Shown here piece after piece: positions 1 through 5,684 of a DNA stretch of 34,602 bases. The translations under genes were made by a program, and so were the position numbers. The DNA comes from an uncultured Candidatus Woesearchaeota archaeon. GTDB taxonomy: Archaea > Nanobdellota > Nanobdellia > UBA10117. How positions within the stretch are numbered: position 1 is the first letter of the stretch; each line of letters opens with the position of its first letter. The DNA lies in the NCBI GenBank assembly GCA_903864915.1, contig CAIPHS010000006.1, forward strand, positions 1 through 34,602, given 5' to 3'. The notes beneath the pieces are model-generated. The model was not told where the DNA came from. It searched no databases and saw only the letters and a list, made by a program, of their open reading frames with translations.

Positions 1-360
1 AAGGGATTTGCAAGGCTGGCCCTCACTGCAAGGGATCGTGATAAGTTCCTGAAGGTGCTGGAGAATGTTGATGTTTCAAAGGAGAGCAAGAAGATTCTTG
101 CAAACCTTCCTGAGGAGGTCTCTGCCATGCTGAAACAGAAGTACAACAAGACAGACATCAACGAGTTTGTTGACTCTGCCGTCAGCATTGCTGCTGTCAT
201 CAAAAAACGGACACTGCAGATACCTTTCATGAGTTATTGGGGCTTGGAGAAGCCGAAGTTCTTCCTGGGCTTGAAGACTGACGGGCTGGATGAGTTCGTG
301 TATGCATGGGCAAGGGCTATGCTCCCTGAACCTGCGCTGAAGGCAAAGCCTAAGGTATAA
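1..360 (+). CDS. Unrecognised protein, C-terminal part (starts before window)
   Basis: The reading frame is open from the first base and ends at TAA 358-360. The GTG at 55 in the ORF track is probably an internal valine codon, because the upstream frame reads as coding sequence (KGFARLALTARDRDKF). About 119 residues are visible. They are mainly helical and charged, with a hydrophobic middle (SAVSIAAVI) and an aromatic stretch near the end. I recognise no family. The stop lies inside the left arm of the promoter palindrome of the next operon. Confidence 0.6.
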   Translation, partial: KGFARLALTARDRDKFLKVLENVDVSKESKKILANLPEEVSAMLKQKYNKTDINEFVDSAVSIAAVIKKRTLQIPFMSYWGLEKPKFFLGLKTDGLDEFVYAWARAMLPEPALKAKPKV

Positions 361-406
361 TTAAGTATACCATAAGGTTTAAATATGTATACTACTTGGT
401 ATAGTT
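354..406 (+). promoter_or_regulatory. Promoter with flanking inverted repeats, MNT-HEPN operon
   Basis: A TATA-like box (TTTAAATAT, about 378-386) lies about 30 nt before the ATG at 416. It is bracketed by GTATAC-type elements: GGTATA/TATACC at 354-359 and 366-371, AAGTATACC at 363-371, and GGTATAGTT at 398-406. The last two form a near-perfect inverted pair around the TATA box. This is the arrangement expected for an autoregulated toxin-antitoxin promoter. The obvious candidate repressor is the HTH-containing first gene (inference). Confidence 0.5.
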
Positions 407-415
407 AGTTATGCT

Positions 416-967
416 ATGGTGAAAAAACAAGAAGAAATCCTGTTTAACAAGAATCTTACCAGACTTTTGATGTTATTTGCGAACCAGCCAGACTACAAAT
501 TTACCCAGGCAGACATAAGAAAAGCCACTGGGCTTTCAAAGCTTACTGTGAGTAAATGGCTGCAGGGGCTCGAAAAGCTGGAATTTGTAAAAACTGAAGC
601 CATAGGCAGAAATATTTTGTATTATGTTACTGGGGATAATCCGGTAATCAAGCAGGAGAAAATCCTGCTGAACGTATCCAATCTTTATGTTGCTGCAAAG
701 CAGCTTGCAAAGATGCTGGAGTGTGAAGTATACCTGTTCGGCTCTGCGGCAAGGGGTGAGGATACTGAAAAAAGTGATATCGACTTACTGATCATAGGCG
801 ATAAGGTTCCTCAGAATGCGGTGATGGCAATAACAGGACCTGTAGAGAAAGACATGGGCAAAAAAATCACATTTCACATATTCACAAGGCTTGAGTGGTC
901 CCAAACCGCTAGAAAAGACAAAGCATTTTATGAAAGGGTGGAAAAAGACAGGATAAGGCTGGCATGA
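416..967 (+). CDS. HTH-MNT minimal nucleotidyltransferase (MntA-like antitoxin)
   Basis: The 183-aa protein has two parts. Residues about 13-72 form a winged helix of ArsR/MarR-like type (TGLSKLTVSKWLQGLEKLEF). Residues about 103-183 form a minimal nucleotidyltransferase domain with an exact GSX10DXD motif (GS at 109-110, D121, D123). In characterised MNT-HEPN systems the MNT partner neutralises the HEPN toxin, in one case by AMPylating it. Its stop overlaps the next ATG by 4 nt (ATGA), so translation is probably coupled. The fused DNA-binding domain suggests it also represses the operon, which is inference. The family call is secure; activity is not shown. Confidence 0.85.
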   Translation: MVKKQEEILFNKNLTRLLMLFANQPDYKFTQADIRKATGLSKLTVSKWLQGLEKLEFVKTEAIGRNILYYVTGDNPVIKQEKILLNVSNLYVAAKQLAKMLECEVYLFGSAARGEDTEKSDIDLLIIGDKVPQNAVMAITGPVEKDMGKKITFHIFTRLEWSQTARKDKAFYERVEKDRIRLA

Positions 968-1434
968 AAACCAACGGCAAACCGGTTGATATGCGGGCGA
1001 AAATAAGCGCCGCCCTGGACAGGGCAATAAAGCTCGGGCACCTGAAGATTGAAGAGCCTGGTGGCGAAGAAGTAGTGAAACATTACGTTGAGCAGGCCCA
1101 GTTGGACCTGGACACAGCTGAACACTCTATGGAAGAGAAAGATTACAAATGGTCCATTGTGCAGAGCTATTATTCCATGTTCAATGCAGCCAGGGCAGTT
1201 TTGTTCAAACTGGGATTCAGGGACCAGAAACATTATGTCATAGCTGACGTCCTTGAAGAAATAAGCAAGGAAGGAAAGCTTGAGCCGAAATATGTTGATG
1301 ATTTCAAGGCTTCGATGAGAAGCAGGGAGGACGCCAATTACAGATCAATATTCTCCCTGGAGACTGCCAATTTCACTCTTGAAATGGCAAAGGAATTCCT
1401 TAACAGGATGAAAGCGCTTGTCAAGGTGCTATGA
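964..1434 (+). CDS. HEPN-domain protein (probable toxin of MNT-HEPN pair)
   Basis: The 156-aa protein shows the HEPN pattern of the PF05168 type: SYYSMFNAARAVLF at about 68-81, followed by RDQKHY (R86, H90, Y91), then a later SREDANY. HEPN proteins in these pairs are usually RNases or RNA-binding toxins controlled by the cognate nucleotidyltransferase. The usual RX4-6H catalytic motif is not exact here, because R and H are separated by three residues. Catalysis is therefore uncertain. It overlaps the MNT gene and the following short ORF by 4 nt each. Confidence 0.8.
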   Translation: MKTNGKPVDMRAKISAALDRAIKLGHLKIEEPGGEEVVKHYVEQAQLDLDTAEHSMEEKDYKWSIVQSYYSMFNAARAVLFKLGFRDQKHYVIADVLEEISKEGKLEPKYVDDFKASMRSREDANYRSIFSLETANFTLEMAKEFLNRMKALVKVL

Positions 1435-1541
1435 TTATGGTAAATAAATTGAAGCCGGAGTTTGCAAGGAAATTAAAGCAGATTGAAAAGCAGAGGAAAA
1501 TACCCGTTTCGGATTTTGCAAGGCATGTGGGGTTGAAGTAG
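1431..1541 (+). CDS. 36-aa minimal antitoxin (RelB C-terminal tail only)
   Basis: This ORF is too short for the ORF track. It starts at ATG 1431 inside the HEPN stop (ATGA) and ends at TAG 1541, directly before the RelE ATG at 1542. The peptide contains NKLKPEFARKLKQIEKQ followed by IPVSDF. This matches the last third of the antitoxin at 2562-2801 (ELRPEYVEKLNTLEKQ, then IPFKSI). The N-terminal DNA-binding half of that antitoxin is missing. I infer that it neutralises the RelE-like toxin next to it and leaves repression to another protein. An in-frame ATG at 1437 is an alternative start. Confidence 0.65.
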   Translation: MIMVNKLKPEFARKLKQIEKQRKIPVSDFARHVGLK

Positions 1542-1823
1542 ATGTATTCTTTGGAGATAGACGCTAAGCTCCTTGAGAAGTTCAGGAAATTAAGGCACAG
1601 GGACAGCAAGCAGCTTGCCGAGGTCAGCAAGAAAGTCAACAAGATACTTGAGGACCCTCATCACTTTGAGCATCTTGAGCTTGTCAAGGGCAAATTCCAC
1701 AGGGTACATGTTGACCGGTCCTTTGTCCTTGTATATTCAATAGATGAGGCTAGAAACATTGTAATATTGCATGAATATGATCATCACGACAACGTATACG
1801 TGCACCCGCACGTAGATAACTGA
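1542..1823 (+). CDS. RelE/ParE-like toxin
   Basis: The 93-aa protein has the size and pattern of archaeal RelE-like mRNA interferases: an N-terminal helical pair, then FHRVHVDRSFVLVY and a C-terminal EYDHHDNVY strand. It is clearly related to the toxin at 2802-3071 (RVHIGNFVLVF, DFDHHDNIY). RelE toxins cleave mRNA on the ribosome; that activity is inferred here. It is the last gene of the four-gene operon beginning at 416, with no spacer from the short antitoxin. Confidence 0.75.
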   Translation: MYSLEIDAKLLEKFRKLRHRDSKQLAEVSKKVNKILEDPHHFEHLELVKGKFHRVHVDRSFVLVYSIDEARNIVILHEYDHHDNVYVHPHVDN

Positions 1824-1824
1824 T

Positions 1825-2418
1825 TTAGCCCAAATCTTTGTATTTTACATTGGCTTTTTGAAGAATATAGGATGTGCCTGAGTGGACCCAATTTTCAGCT
1901 CCGGCAGAGTACTCAAAGACCGTGCAGGTGGCTAATTCATTTGTGCTAGGTTCTACATCAACAACCTCACCAATCTTATCAACAATTCCGCCACGAGCCA
2001 CTTGCATGAAAAAGTTGTTCAGCAGCTTGGCCCTTATTACACCTTTGTTTTCAAGAGTGGACACTAAAGACTTAAGGTCTGGAGCTCCGGATTCAGCTAT
2101 GCCGCGTATTTTCCTGCTGAACAGGGCATCGAAATACGGGCGCTTGATTGCATCAACATCAAGGTTTACATGAACCCTGTCGTATTCATTGAATGGCAGT
2201 TCGTCTTCCAGAATTCCGATTAGCGTGTGAGCAGATTTTATATCATAAACTTTGAAGTCATTCTCTCCCAGGGCTTTCAACAAGTTGACAATTTGGACCC
2301 TGTCTGAAGGCTCGCCCAAGACTATAGCAGAGTAATCAATCTCCAGGCTGGCTTTCAGCCAGTCAACCATTCGCGAGTCAAGTTTCTTCGTTTCCAAAAG
2401 AGATGTGATGATGCTCAT
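1825..2418 (-). CDS. Degenerate CpaF/VirB11-type secretion-ATPase-like protein
   Basis: The 197-aa protein resembles a shortened secretion ATPase of the VirB11/CpaF/ArlI type. LDSRMVDWLKASLE followed by SAIVLGEPSDRVQIVNLL matches the family's Walker A region, but the GK[ST] residues are absent. DRVHVNLDVDAIKRPYFDAL sits where Walker B would be, without the catalytic acidic pair in context. The C-terminus (EVVDVEPSTNELATCTVFEY, then SGTSYILQK) matches the typical tail with DP.T.EL.TN.VF and a G.SY.L element. The usual family length is over 450 aa. It is probably catalytically dead. The assignment comes from recalled family patterns and needs a profile search. Confidence 0.5.
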   Translation of the reverse strand: MSIITSLLETKKLDSRMVDWLKASLEIDYSAIVLGEPSDRVQIVNLLKALGENDFKVYDIKSAHTLIGILEDELPFNEYDRVHVNLDVDAIKRPYFDALFSRKIRGIAESGAPDLKSLVSTLENKGVIRAKLLNNFFMQVARGGIVDKIGEVVDVEPSTNELATCTVFEYSAGAENWVHSGTSYILQKANVKYKDLG

Positions 2419-2420
2419 AT

Positions 2421-2450
2421 GTTTACTATACCGTAAACAAATTTAAACCT
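2421..2450 (-). promoter_or_regulatory. Promoter and palindrome of the ATPase-like gene
   Basis: Reading on the minus strand, a TATA-like GGTTTAAATTT (about 2440-2450) lies about 27 nt before the ATG at 2418. Between them is a perfect 6-bp inverted repeat, GTTTAC (2421-2426) and GTAAAC (2433-2438), with TATACC as spacer. The position between TATA and start fits a repressor site. The regulator is unknown. Confidence 0.45.
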
Positions 2451-2530
2451 TTGCATGAAAACGAGAAACATTGTGTTTTAAGTTTAATGTTCAGCAGGCA
2501 CCCGATAAATGAGATACTTCTGCAGAAAGG

Positions 2531-2560
2531 TTTATTAATACCGTGTTAATATGGTATTAA
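2531..2560 (+). promoter_or_regulatory. TATA box and perfect operator palindrome of RelBE-like pair
   Basis: TTAATACC (2535-2542) and GGTATTAA (2553-2560) form a perfect 8-bp inverted repeat with a 10-nt spacer, ending one base before the ATG at 2562. A TATA-like TTTATTAATA (2531-2540) overlaps the left arm. The layout predicts autorepression by the antitoxin. Transcripts are probably leaderless. Confidence 0.6.
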
Positions 2561-2561
2561 C

Positions 2562-2801
2562 ATGGTACAAGCTATTGTAACAATATCCGACCATGCAAAT
2601 CGCGTGTTAAATATTGTAAAGGCCAAATATGGTCTAAAAGACAAATCACAAGCTATAGAGCTTGTTGCTGAAAAATATGAAGAGGAAATCATGGAACCTG
2701 AATTAAGGCCTGAATATGTTGAAAAGCTAAACACATTGGAAAAGCAGAAAGGCATACCTTTCAAAAGTATTGCCGAACTCAAAAAAATAGTTGAGGATTA
2801 A
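2562..2801 (+). CDS. RelB-like antitoxin with N-terminal DNA-binding domain
   Basis: The 79-aa protein begins with a ribbon-helix-helix-like segment (strand VQAIVTIS, then two helices to about residue 45). It ends with the toxin-binding tail LRPEYVEKLNTLEKQKGIP. The gene abuts the toxin ORF, with TAA 2799-2801 followed by ATG 2802. It is the full-length counterpart of the 36-aa antitoxin at 1431. The RHH assignment rests on pattern and position at a palindromic promoter. Confidence 0.65.
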   Translation: MVQAIVTISDHANRVLNIVKAKYGLKDKSQAIELVAEKYEEEIMEPELRPEYVEKLNTLEKQKGIPFKSIAELKKIVED

Positions 2802-3071
2802 ATGTATAATTGTGAAATCAATCCTGAACTAAGGCTTATTCTTAACAAGCTTTCAAAAAAGGACAAAGTCACATACGAACAGGTTTTTAAGAAAATCGAT
2901 GAGATAGCAAACTGTTCTGATGTTGACCATTACAAAAATTTAACGCATGAAATGAAAGACCGGAAAAGGGTGCACATTGGAAACTTTGTTCTCGTTTTCA
3001 AATATATTAGCAGCGAGAATAAGATATACTTTGTAGATTTTGACCATCACGATAATATTTACGGGCGTTAA
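2802..3071 (+). CDS. RelE-like toxin
   Basis: The 89-aa protein is of RelE/ParE type: helical N-terminus, RKRVHIGNFVLVFKY strands and a C-terminal FDHHDNIY. It is paralogous to the toxin at 1542-1823, sharing the FVLV and DHHDN.Y blocks. It forms a two-gene unit with the antitoxin immediately upstream. The expected role is ribosome-dependent mRNA cleavage, inferred from the family. Confidence 0.75.
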   Translation: MYNCEINPELRLILNKLSKKDKVTYEQVFKKIDEIANCSDVDHYKNLTHEMKDRKRVHIGNFVLVFKYISSENKIYFVDFDHHDNIYGR

Positions 3072-3114
3072 CGAGTTCTTTTATGCCTGGGCTAACTGCT
3101 GCTTTGGACTTAGA

Positions 3115-3357
3115 TTAAGCTTTTGACGGGTGCGCATGCCTTACCTTTGCTATTGTAACTTCTAGATCCTTTGGCGTTATTCCTGCTTTTTTGACTGCAG
3201 CCCTCGTAGCTTTAAGCATAGATTCAAACTTTTCTTTCGTTGCTGTAATATCTGATTTATTGGGCAACTCAGGCAGCTTCCCTGTCCGGTCATACTCTGC
3301 CAGAGCTTCAAAGGCATCTGCGTATTTGGTAAATATCTTCTCGTCATAGAGTTTCAT
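3115..3357 (-). CDS. Small unrecognised protein, possible autoregulator
   Basis: The 80-aa, largely helical protein starts MKLYDEKIFTKYADAFEALA and ends KVRHAHPSKA. I do not recognise it. Its start codon is embedded in a perfect 7-bp inverted repeat (3356-3373), as is common for small DNA-binding autoregulators such as antitoxins. No partner toxin is adjacent on the same strand. It lies between the RelBE pair and another unknown gene. Confidence 0.55.
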   Translation of the reverse strand: MKLYDEKIFTKYADAFEALAEYDRTGKLPELPNKSDITATKEKFESMLKATRAAVKKAGITPKDLEVTIAKVRHAHPSKA

Positions 3358-3373
3358 GTGTATTTATACACAT
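3356..3373 (-). promoter_or_regulatory. Palindrome over the start codon
   Basis: ATGTGTA (3356-3362) and TACACAT (3367-3373) are a perfect 7-bp inverted repeat around TTTA. It overlaps the start codon of the 80-aa gene. An A/T-rich TATA-like stretch lies just upstream on the minus strand (about 3374-3384). A protein bound here would block initiation. Confidence 0.5.
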
Positions 3374-3406
3374 AATTTATTGATAAAGGCTATGCTGAAA
3401 TAAAAC

Positions 3407-4006
3407 TTACTTTACAAGCTCTAGAATCTTCGCCAGCTTTTCTTCATGGGTCTTCAGCTCGTCCATCTTGTTATAGAAAGCCAGGATGCTTTCTTCCTCT
3501 GGCGTGCGGTTTTCTTTTTCAGAGAGCGCGTCTGCATAATAATCTAAACAGACAAGCGCAACGAAATAGTTCTTGTCCAAGCCTTTGGCAGCCTCTGCAT
3601 ATTTCCGGACCATGGGCTTTGAGCCTTCAGCGAATTGCTTCTTTATGGAATCATACCAGATCTTCGCTTCTTTTTGGACTTCAGCGTCTTCTAAGTCCGG
3701 GCTATTAGTCTCATCTGTCAGCATTATGCGCATTAAGTCGGGATTTGAAATAATCTCTTTCAGCGCATACAGCATAAAAGAGCTGTTTCTTTTAACTAAT
3801 TCCTGGACCCTGCTAGTCAGCTGCTTTCTTCTGTCGAGCAGGTCTGCAGGCATATCCGGGCCAAGCTTTTCCTCAAGATTGTCCAGCCTTCCGATATAGC
3901 CTTTAACATAACGCATTCTGCCAAAAAAATCATTATCAAAGTCCTTCTGGATGTTCTTCTCATAGTCATCCAGGCATCTTTTGTAGGATTCCAAGTCTTC
4001 TAACAT
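3407..4006 (-). CDS. Unrecognised helical protein
   Basis: I place the start at ATG 4006 (MLEDLESYKRCLDDYEKN). The longer ORF to 4186 adds 60 residues that run through the promoter and into the opposite-strand tspO. The resulting 199-aa protein is charged and almost entirely alpha-helical, rich in Glu, Lys and Asp, with no signal peptide or membrane segment. No family is recognised. It is divergent from tspO and shares its promoter region. Confidence 0.6.
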   Translation of the reverse strand: MLEDLESYKRCLDDYEKNIQKDFDNDFFGRMRYVKGYIGRLDNLEEKLGPDMPADLLDRRKQLTSRVQELVKRNSSFMLYALKEIISNPDLMRIMLTDETNSPDLEDAEVQKEAKIWYDSIKKQFAEGSKPMVRKYAEAAKGLDKNYFVALVCLDYYADALSEKENRTPEEESILAFYNKMDELKTHEEKLAKILELVK

Positions 4007-4014
4007 AACAATAT

Positions 4015-4043
4015 TGCCACAAATAGTTATAAAAATGTTGGCA
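4015..4043. promoter_or_regulatory. Shared divergent promoter region
   Basis: A single TATA-like box (TTATAAAA, about 4027-4034) can be read on both strands, toward the minus gene at 4006 and toward tspO at 4068. It is bracketed by TGCCA (4015-4019) and TGGCA (4039-4043), a short inverted repeat. The two genes may be co-regulated. Confidence 0.4.
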
Positions 4044-4067
4044 TGACAATTGGGTAGGAGGCCACAT

Positions 4068-4538
4068 ATGAAAACTAAAGGAACGGGCAAGTTAGTCTTA
4101 GCAGTAATAGTCTGCCAGCTTGCAGGTGTTTTCGGCTCGTTATTCACAATGCCAGCCATACCGACCTGGTATGCTTCTCTCAACAAACCAAGCTTCGCTC
4201 CTCCAGGATGGCTGATTGGAACAATCTGGCTTATTCTTTACACATTAATGGGAATTTCCCTTTATCTGGTTTGGATATCCAAGAAGAAGCACAAAACAAG
4301 AGCAACCAGGATGTTTGAATTCCAGTTAATCCTGAATGCGTTATGGTCATTCCTGTTCTTCGGATTAAGGTCCCCGTTATATGGCTTAATTGGTATAGCT
4401 ATGGTGTGGGTTGCTATTTTAGCGACAATCATATTTTTTTACAAAATAGACAAGAAAGCAGCTTACCTGTTAGTCCCTTATCTGGCATGGGTTAGTATTG
4501 CAACATTACTAAATTATCTGATTTTTATGTTGAACTAG
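4068..4538 (+). CDS. tspO: TspO/MBR family membrane protein
   Basis: The 156-aa protein has five predicted membrane helices and the TspO/MBR signature: PTWYASLNKPSFAPPGWLIG, then IWLILYTLMGISLYLVW and LNALWSFLFFGL. Family members bind porphyrins or related ligands and are rich in Trp. The start is set at ATG 4068 because a strong Shine-Dalgarno (GTAGGAGG, 4054-4061) precedes it. The TTG at 4050 is an unlikely start. The 3' end overlaps the convergent gene by 14 nt. Confidence 0.9.
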   Translation: MKTKGTGKLVLAVIVCQLAGVFGSLFTMPAIPTWYASLNKPSFAPPGWLIGTIWLILYTLMGISLYLVWISKKKHKTRATRMFEFQLILNALWSFLFFGLRSPLYGLIGIAMVWVAILATIIFFYKIDKKAAYLLVPYLAWVSIATLLNYLIFMLN

Positions 4539-4758
4539 GTTTTTGATCGTATGCCAGGATAACGACATACTCGCCTTCTTTCAAAGGCAGCATTAAGTAT
4601 CCGCCTGAAGGGCCTTTGAAAATCGGCAGGCCTGCATATTTTGCATCAGTCTTGACGATATTCATGTCTTGAAGCTTTGATTCAGAAACAGGAGTTCTTT
4701 GCCCTACTATATTCTCAATAGTTCCCTGGTATACCCGGAAAGGGACCGCACTGGCCAT
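4525..4758 (-). CDS. Unrecognised small protein
   Basis: With ATG 4758 as start this is 77 aa (MASAVPFRVYQGTIENIVGQ); a GTG at 4800 would give 91 aa. I prefer 4758 because a TATA-like box (about 4779-4787) lies about 25 nt upstream, and the GTG lies upstream of that box. The sequence alternates strands and turns (YAGLPIFKGPSGGYLMLPLK, then YVVILAYD), suggesting a small beta-rich fold. No family is recognised. The 3' end overlaps tspO convergently. Confidence 0.5.
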   Translation of the reverse strand: MASAVPFRVYQGTIENIVGQRTPVSESKLQDMNIVKTDAKYAGLPIFKGPSGGYLMLPLKEGEYVVILAYDQKPSST

Positions 4759-4778
4759 GTTTTTGAATACATCGTCGG

Positions 4779-4787
4779 ATTTAAAAG
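4779..4787. promoter_or_regulatory. Bidirectional TATA-like box
   Basis: TTTAAAAG/CTTTTAAA lies about 25-28 nt from both ATG 4811 (plus) and ATG 4758 (minus). It can serve both genes and would make both transcripts nearly leaderless. Confidence 0.4.
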
Positions 4788-4810
4788 CGTTTTCACTCAC
4801 CTAAAGGAGT

Positions 4811-5119
4811 ATGGCTGATTATGAGACCTTCGTGAAATATGTTAGGGTAAAGAGCATCATACACACCGGAAGCAGGATGTATTTCTACCTGAACAACCTG
4901 TGCCAGAAAAATGACGACCTGGCAGAAAGGATATTCAAAGAACTGGAACAAGGCATTTTTGACAAGCATTCGTCAGCTGGCTACGATTTCCGCAAAAAAT
5001 ACAGGATGTTTGGCAAAAGCACTGATTTTGAGAGCAGGCTGCGGGAAGAGTTCCCCACCATGAAAGAAAGGCTGGATGATATATTGAAGAAAAAGGACTA
5101 CCTGCAGGAACAGCGGTAA
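4811..5119 (+). CDS. Unrecognised helical protein
   Basis: The 102-aa protein starts MADYETFVKYVRVKSIIHTG and ends in a charged helix (FPTMKERLDDILKKKDYLQE). It has no membrane segment, no cysteine pairs and no family I can name. A GGAG directly precedes the ATG, but the TATA distance suggests a very short leader. It is divergent from the gene at 4525-4758. Confidence 0.55.
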   Translation: MADYETFVKYVRVKSIIHTGSRMYFYLNNLCQKNDDLAERIFKELEQGIFDKHSSAGYDFRKKYRMFGKSTDFESRLREEFPTMKERLDDILKKKDYLQEQR

Positions 5120-5158
5120 TGGCATGTTTTAAAAAACTAACACGGATGTTTATGTTTT

Positions 5159-5632
5159 ATGAACAAACCAGTTGAACTTACAGAAGACGAGAAGGACGCT
5201 AATAAGCTGCAGCAATTCGAAGCGAAACTACGGGCTGCAGAAATAGATGCGGACAATAATTCTGCATGTTTGGAGGACCTGGTCAAGCTGGCTGAAGACG
5301 CCATTAGCCTGACAACCATAGAAGAACAAAGCCTTTTCACATACTTTGACGGGGACAAGCGCTACGAATACTTCTCCACCACGAAAACTACCAATAAGGA
5401 ATTTACCGAAAACACATTTTATTGCGAAGACAAGAATGGCAAGAAAACGAGAATGCAGCCAAAAACCTTTGTGGACCGGAATTTAAGCATGTTCAGTGCA
5501 TACGCGTTGCTGAAAACCCTCCATACTGTTGTATTTGGCGGAGAAGATGGCCCGCGCCGTTATCGTAAAAATACCTACCCTCTGCAAGAGGTTGCTAACA
5601 GGCCAACAGATGAAAACGGGACATACTTTTGA
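5159..5632 (+). CDS. Unrecognised protein
   Basis: The 157-aa protein has an acidic helical N-terminus (VELTEDEKDANKLQQFEAKL), then a strand-rich middle (SLFTYFDGDKRYEYFSTT). A TATA-like GTTTTAAAAAAC (about 5126-5137) lies about 25 nt before the ATG. It looks like a soluble protein of unknown role. I recognise no motif. Confidence 0.55.
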   Translation: MNKPVELTEDEKDANKLQQFEAKLRAAEIDADNNSACLEDLVKLAEDAISLTTIEEQSLFTYFDGDKRYEYFSTTKTTNKEFTENTFYCEDKNGKKTRMQPKTFVDRNLSMFSAYALLKTLHTVVFGGEDGPRRYRKNTYPLQEVANRPTDENGTYF

Positions 5633-5654
5633 TTATCGCCAGCTGAAAACAAAT

Positions 5655-5664
5655 CTATAAAAAA
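5655..5664 (+). promoter_or_regulatory. TATA box of metK
   Basis: CTATAAAAAA lies about 25 nt before ATG 5685, the archaeal spacing for a leaderless or near-leaderless transcript. No riboswitch-like leader could fit. Confidence 0.5.
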
Positions 5665-5684
5665 GACCAATAAAGTTAGAATCC

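Noticed and set aside
3407-4186. 259-aa version of the minus-strand gene
   Set aside because: The first 60 residues run through the promoter and into tspO on the other strand; ATG 4006 has a TATA-like box upstream.
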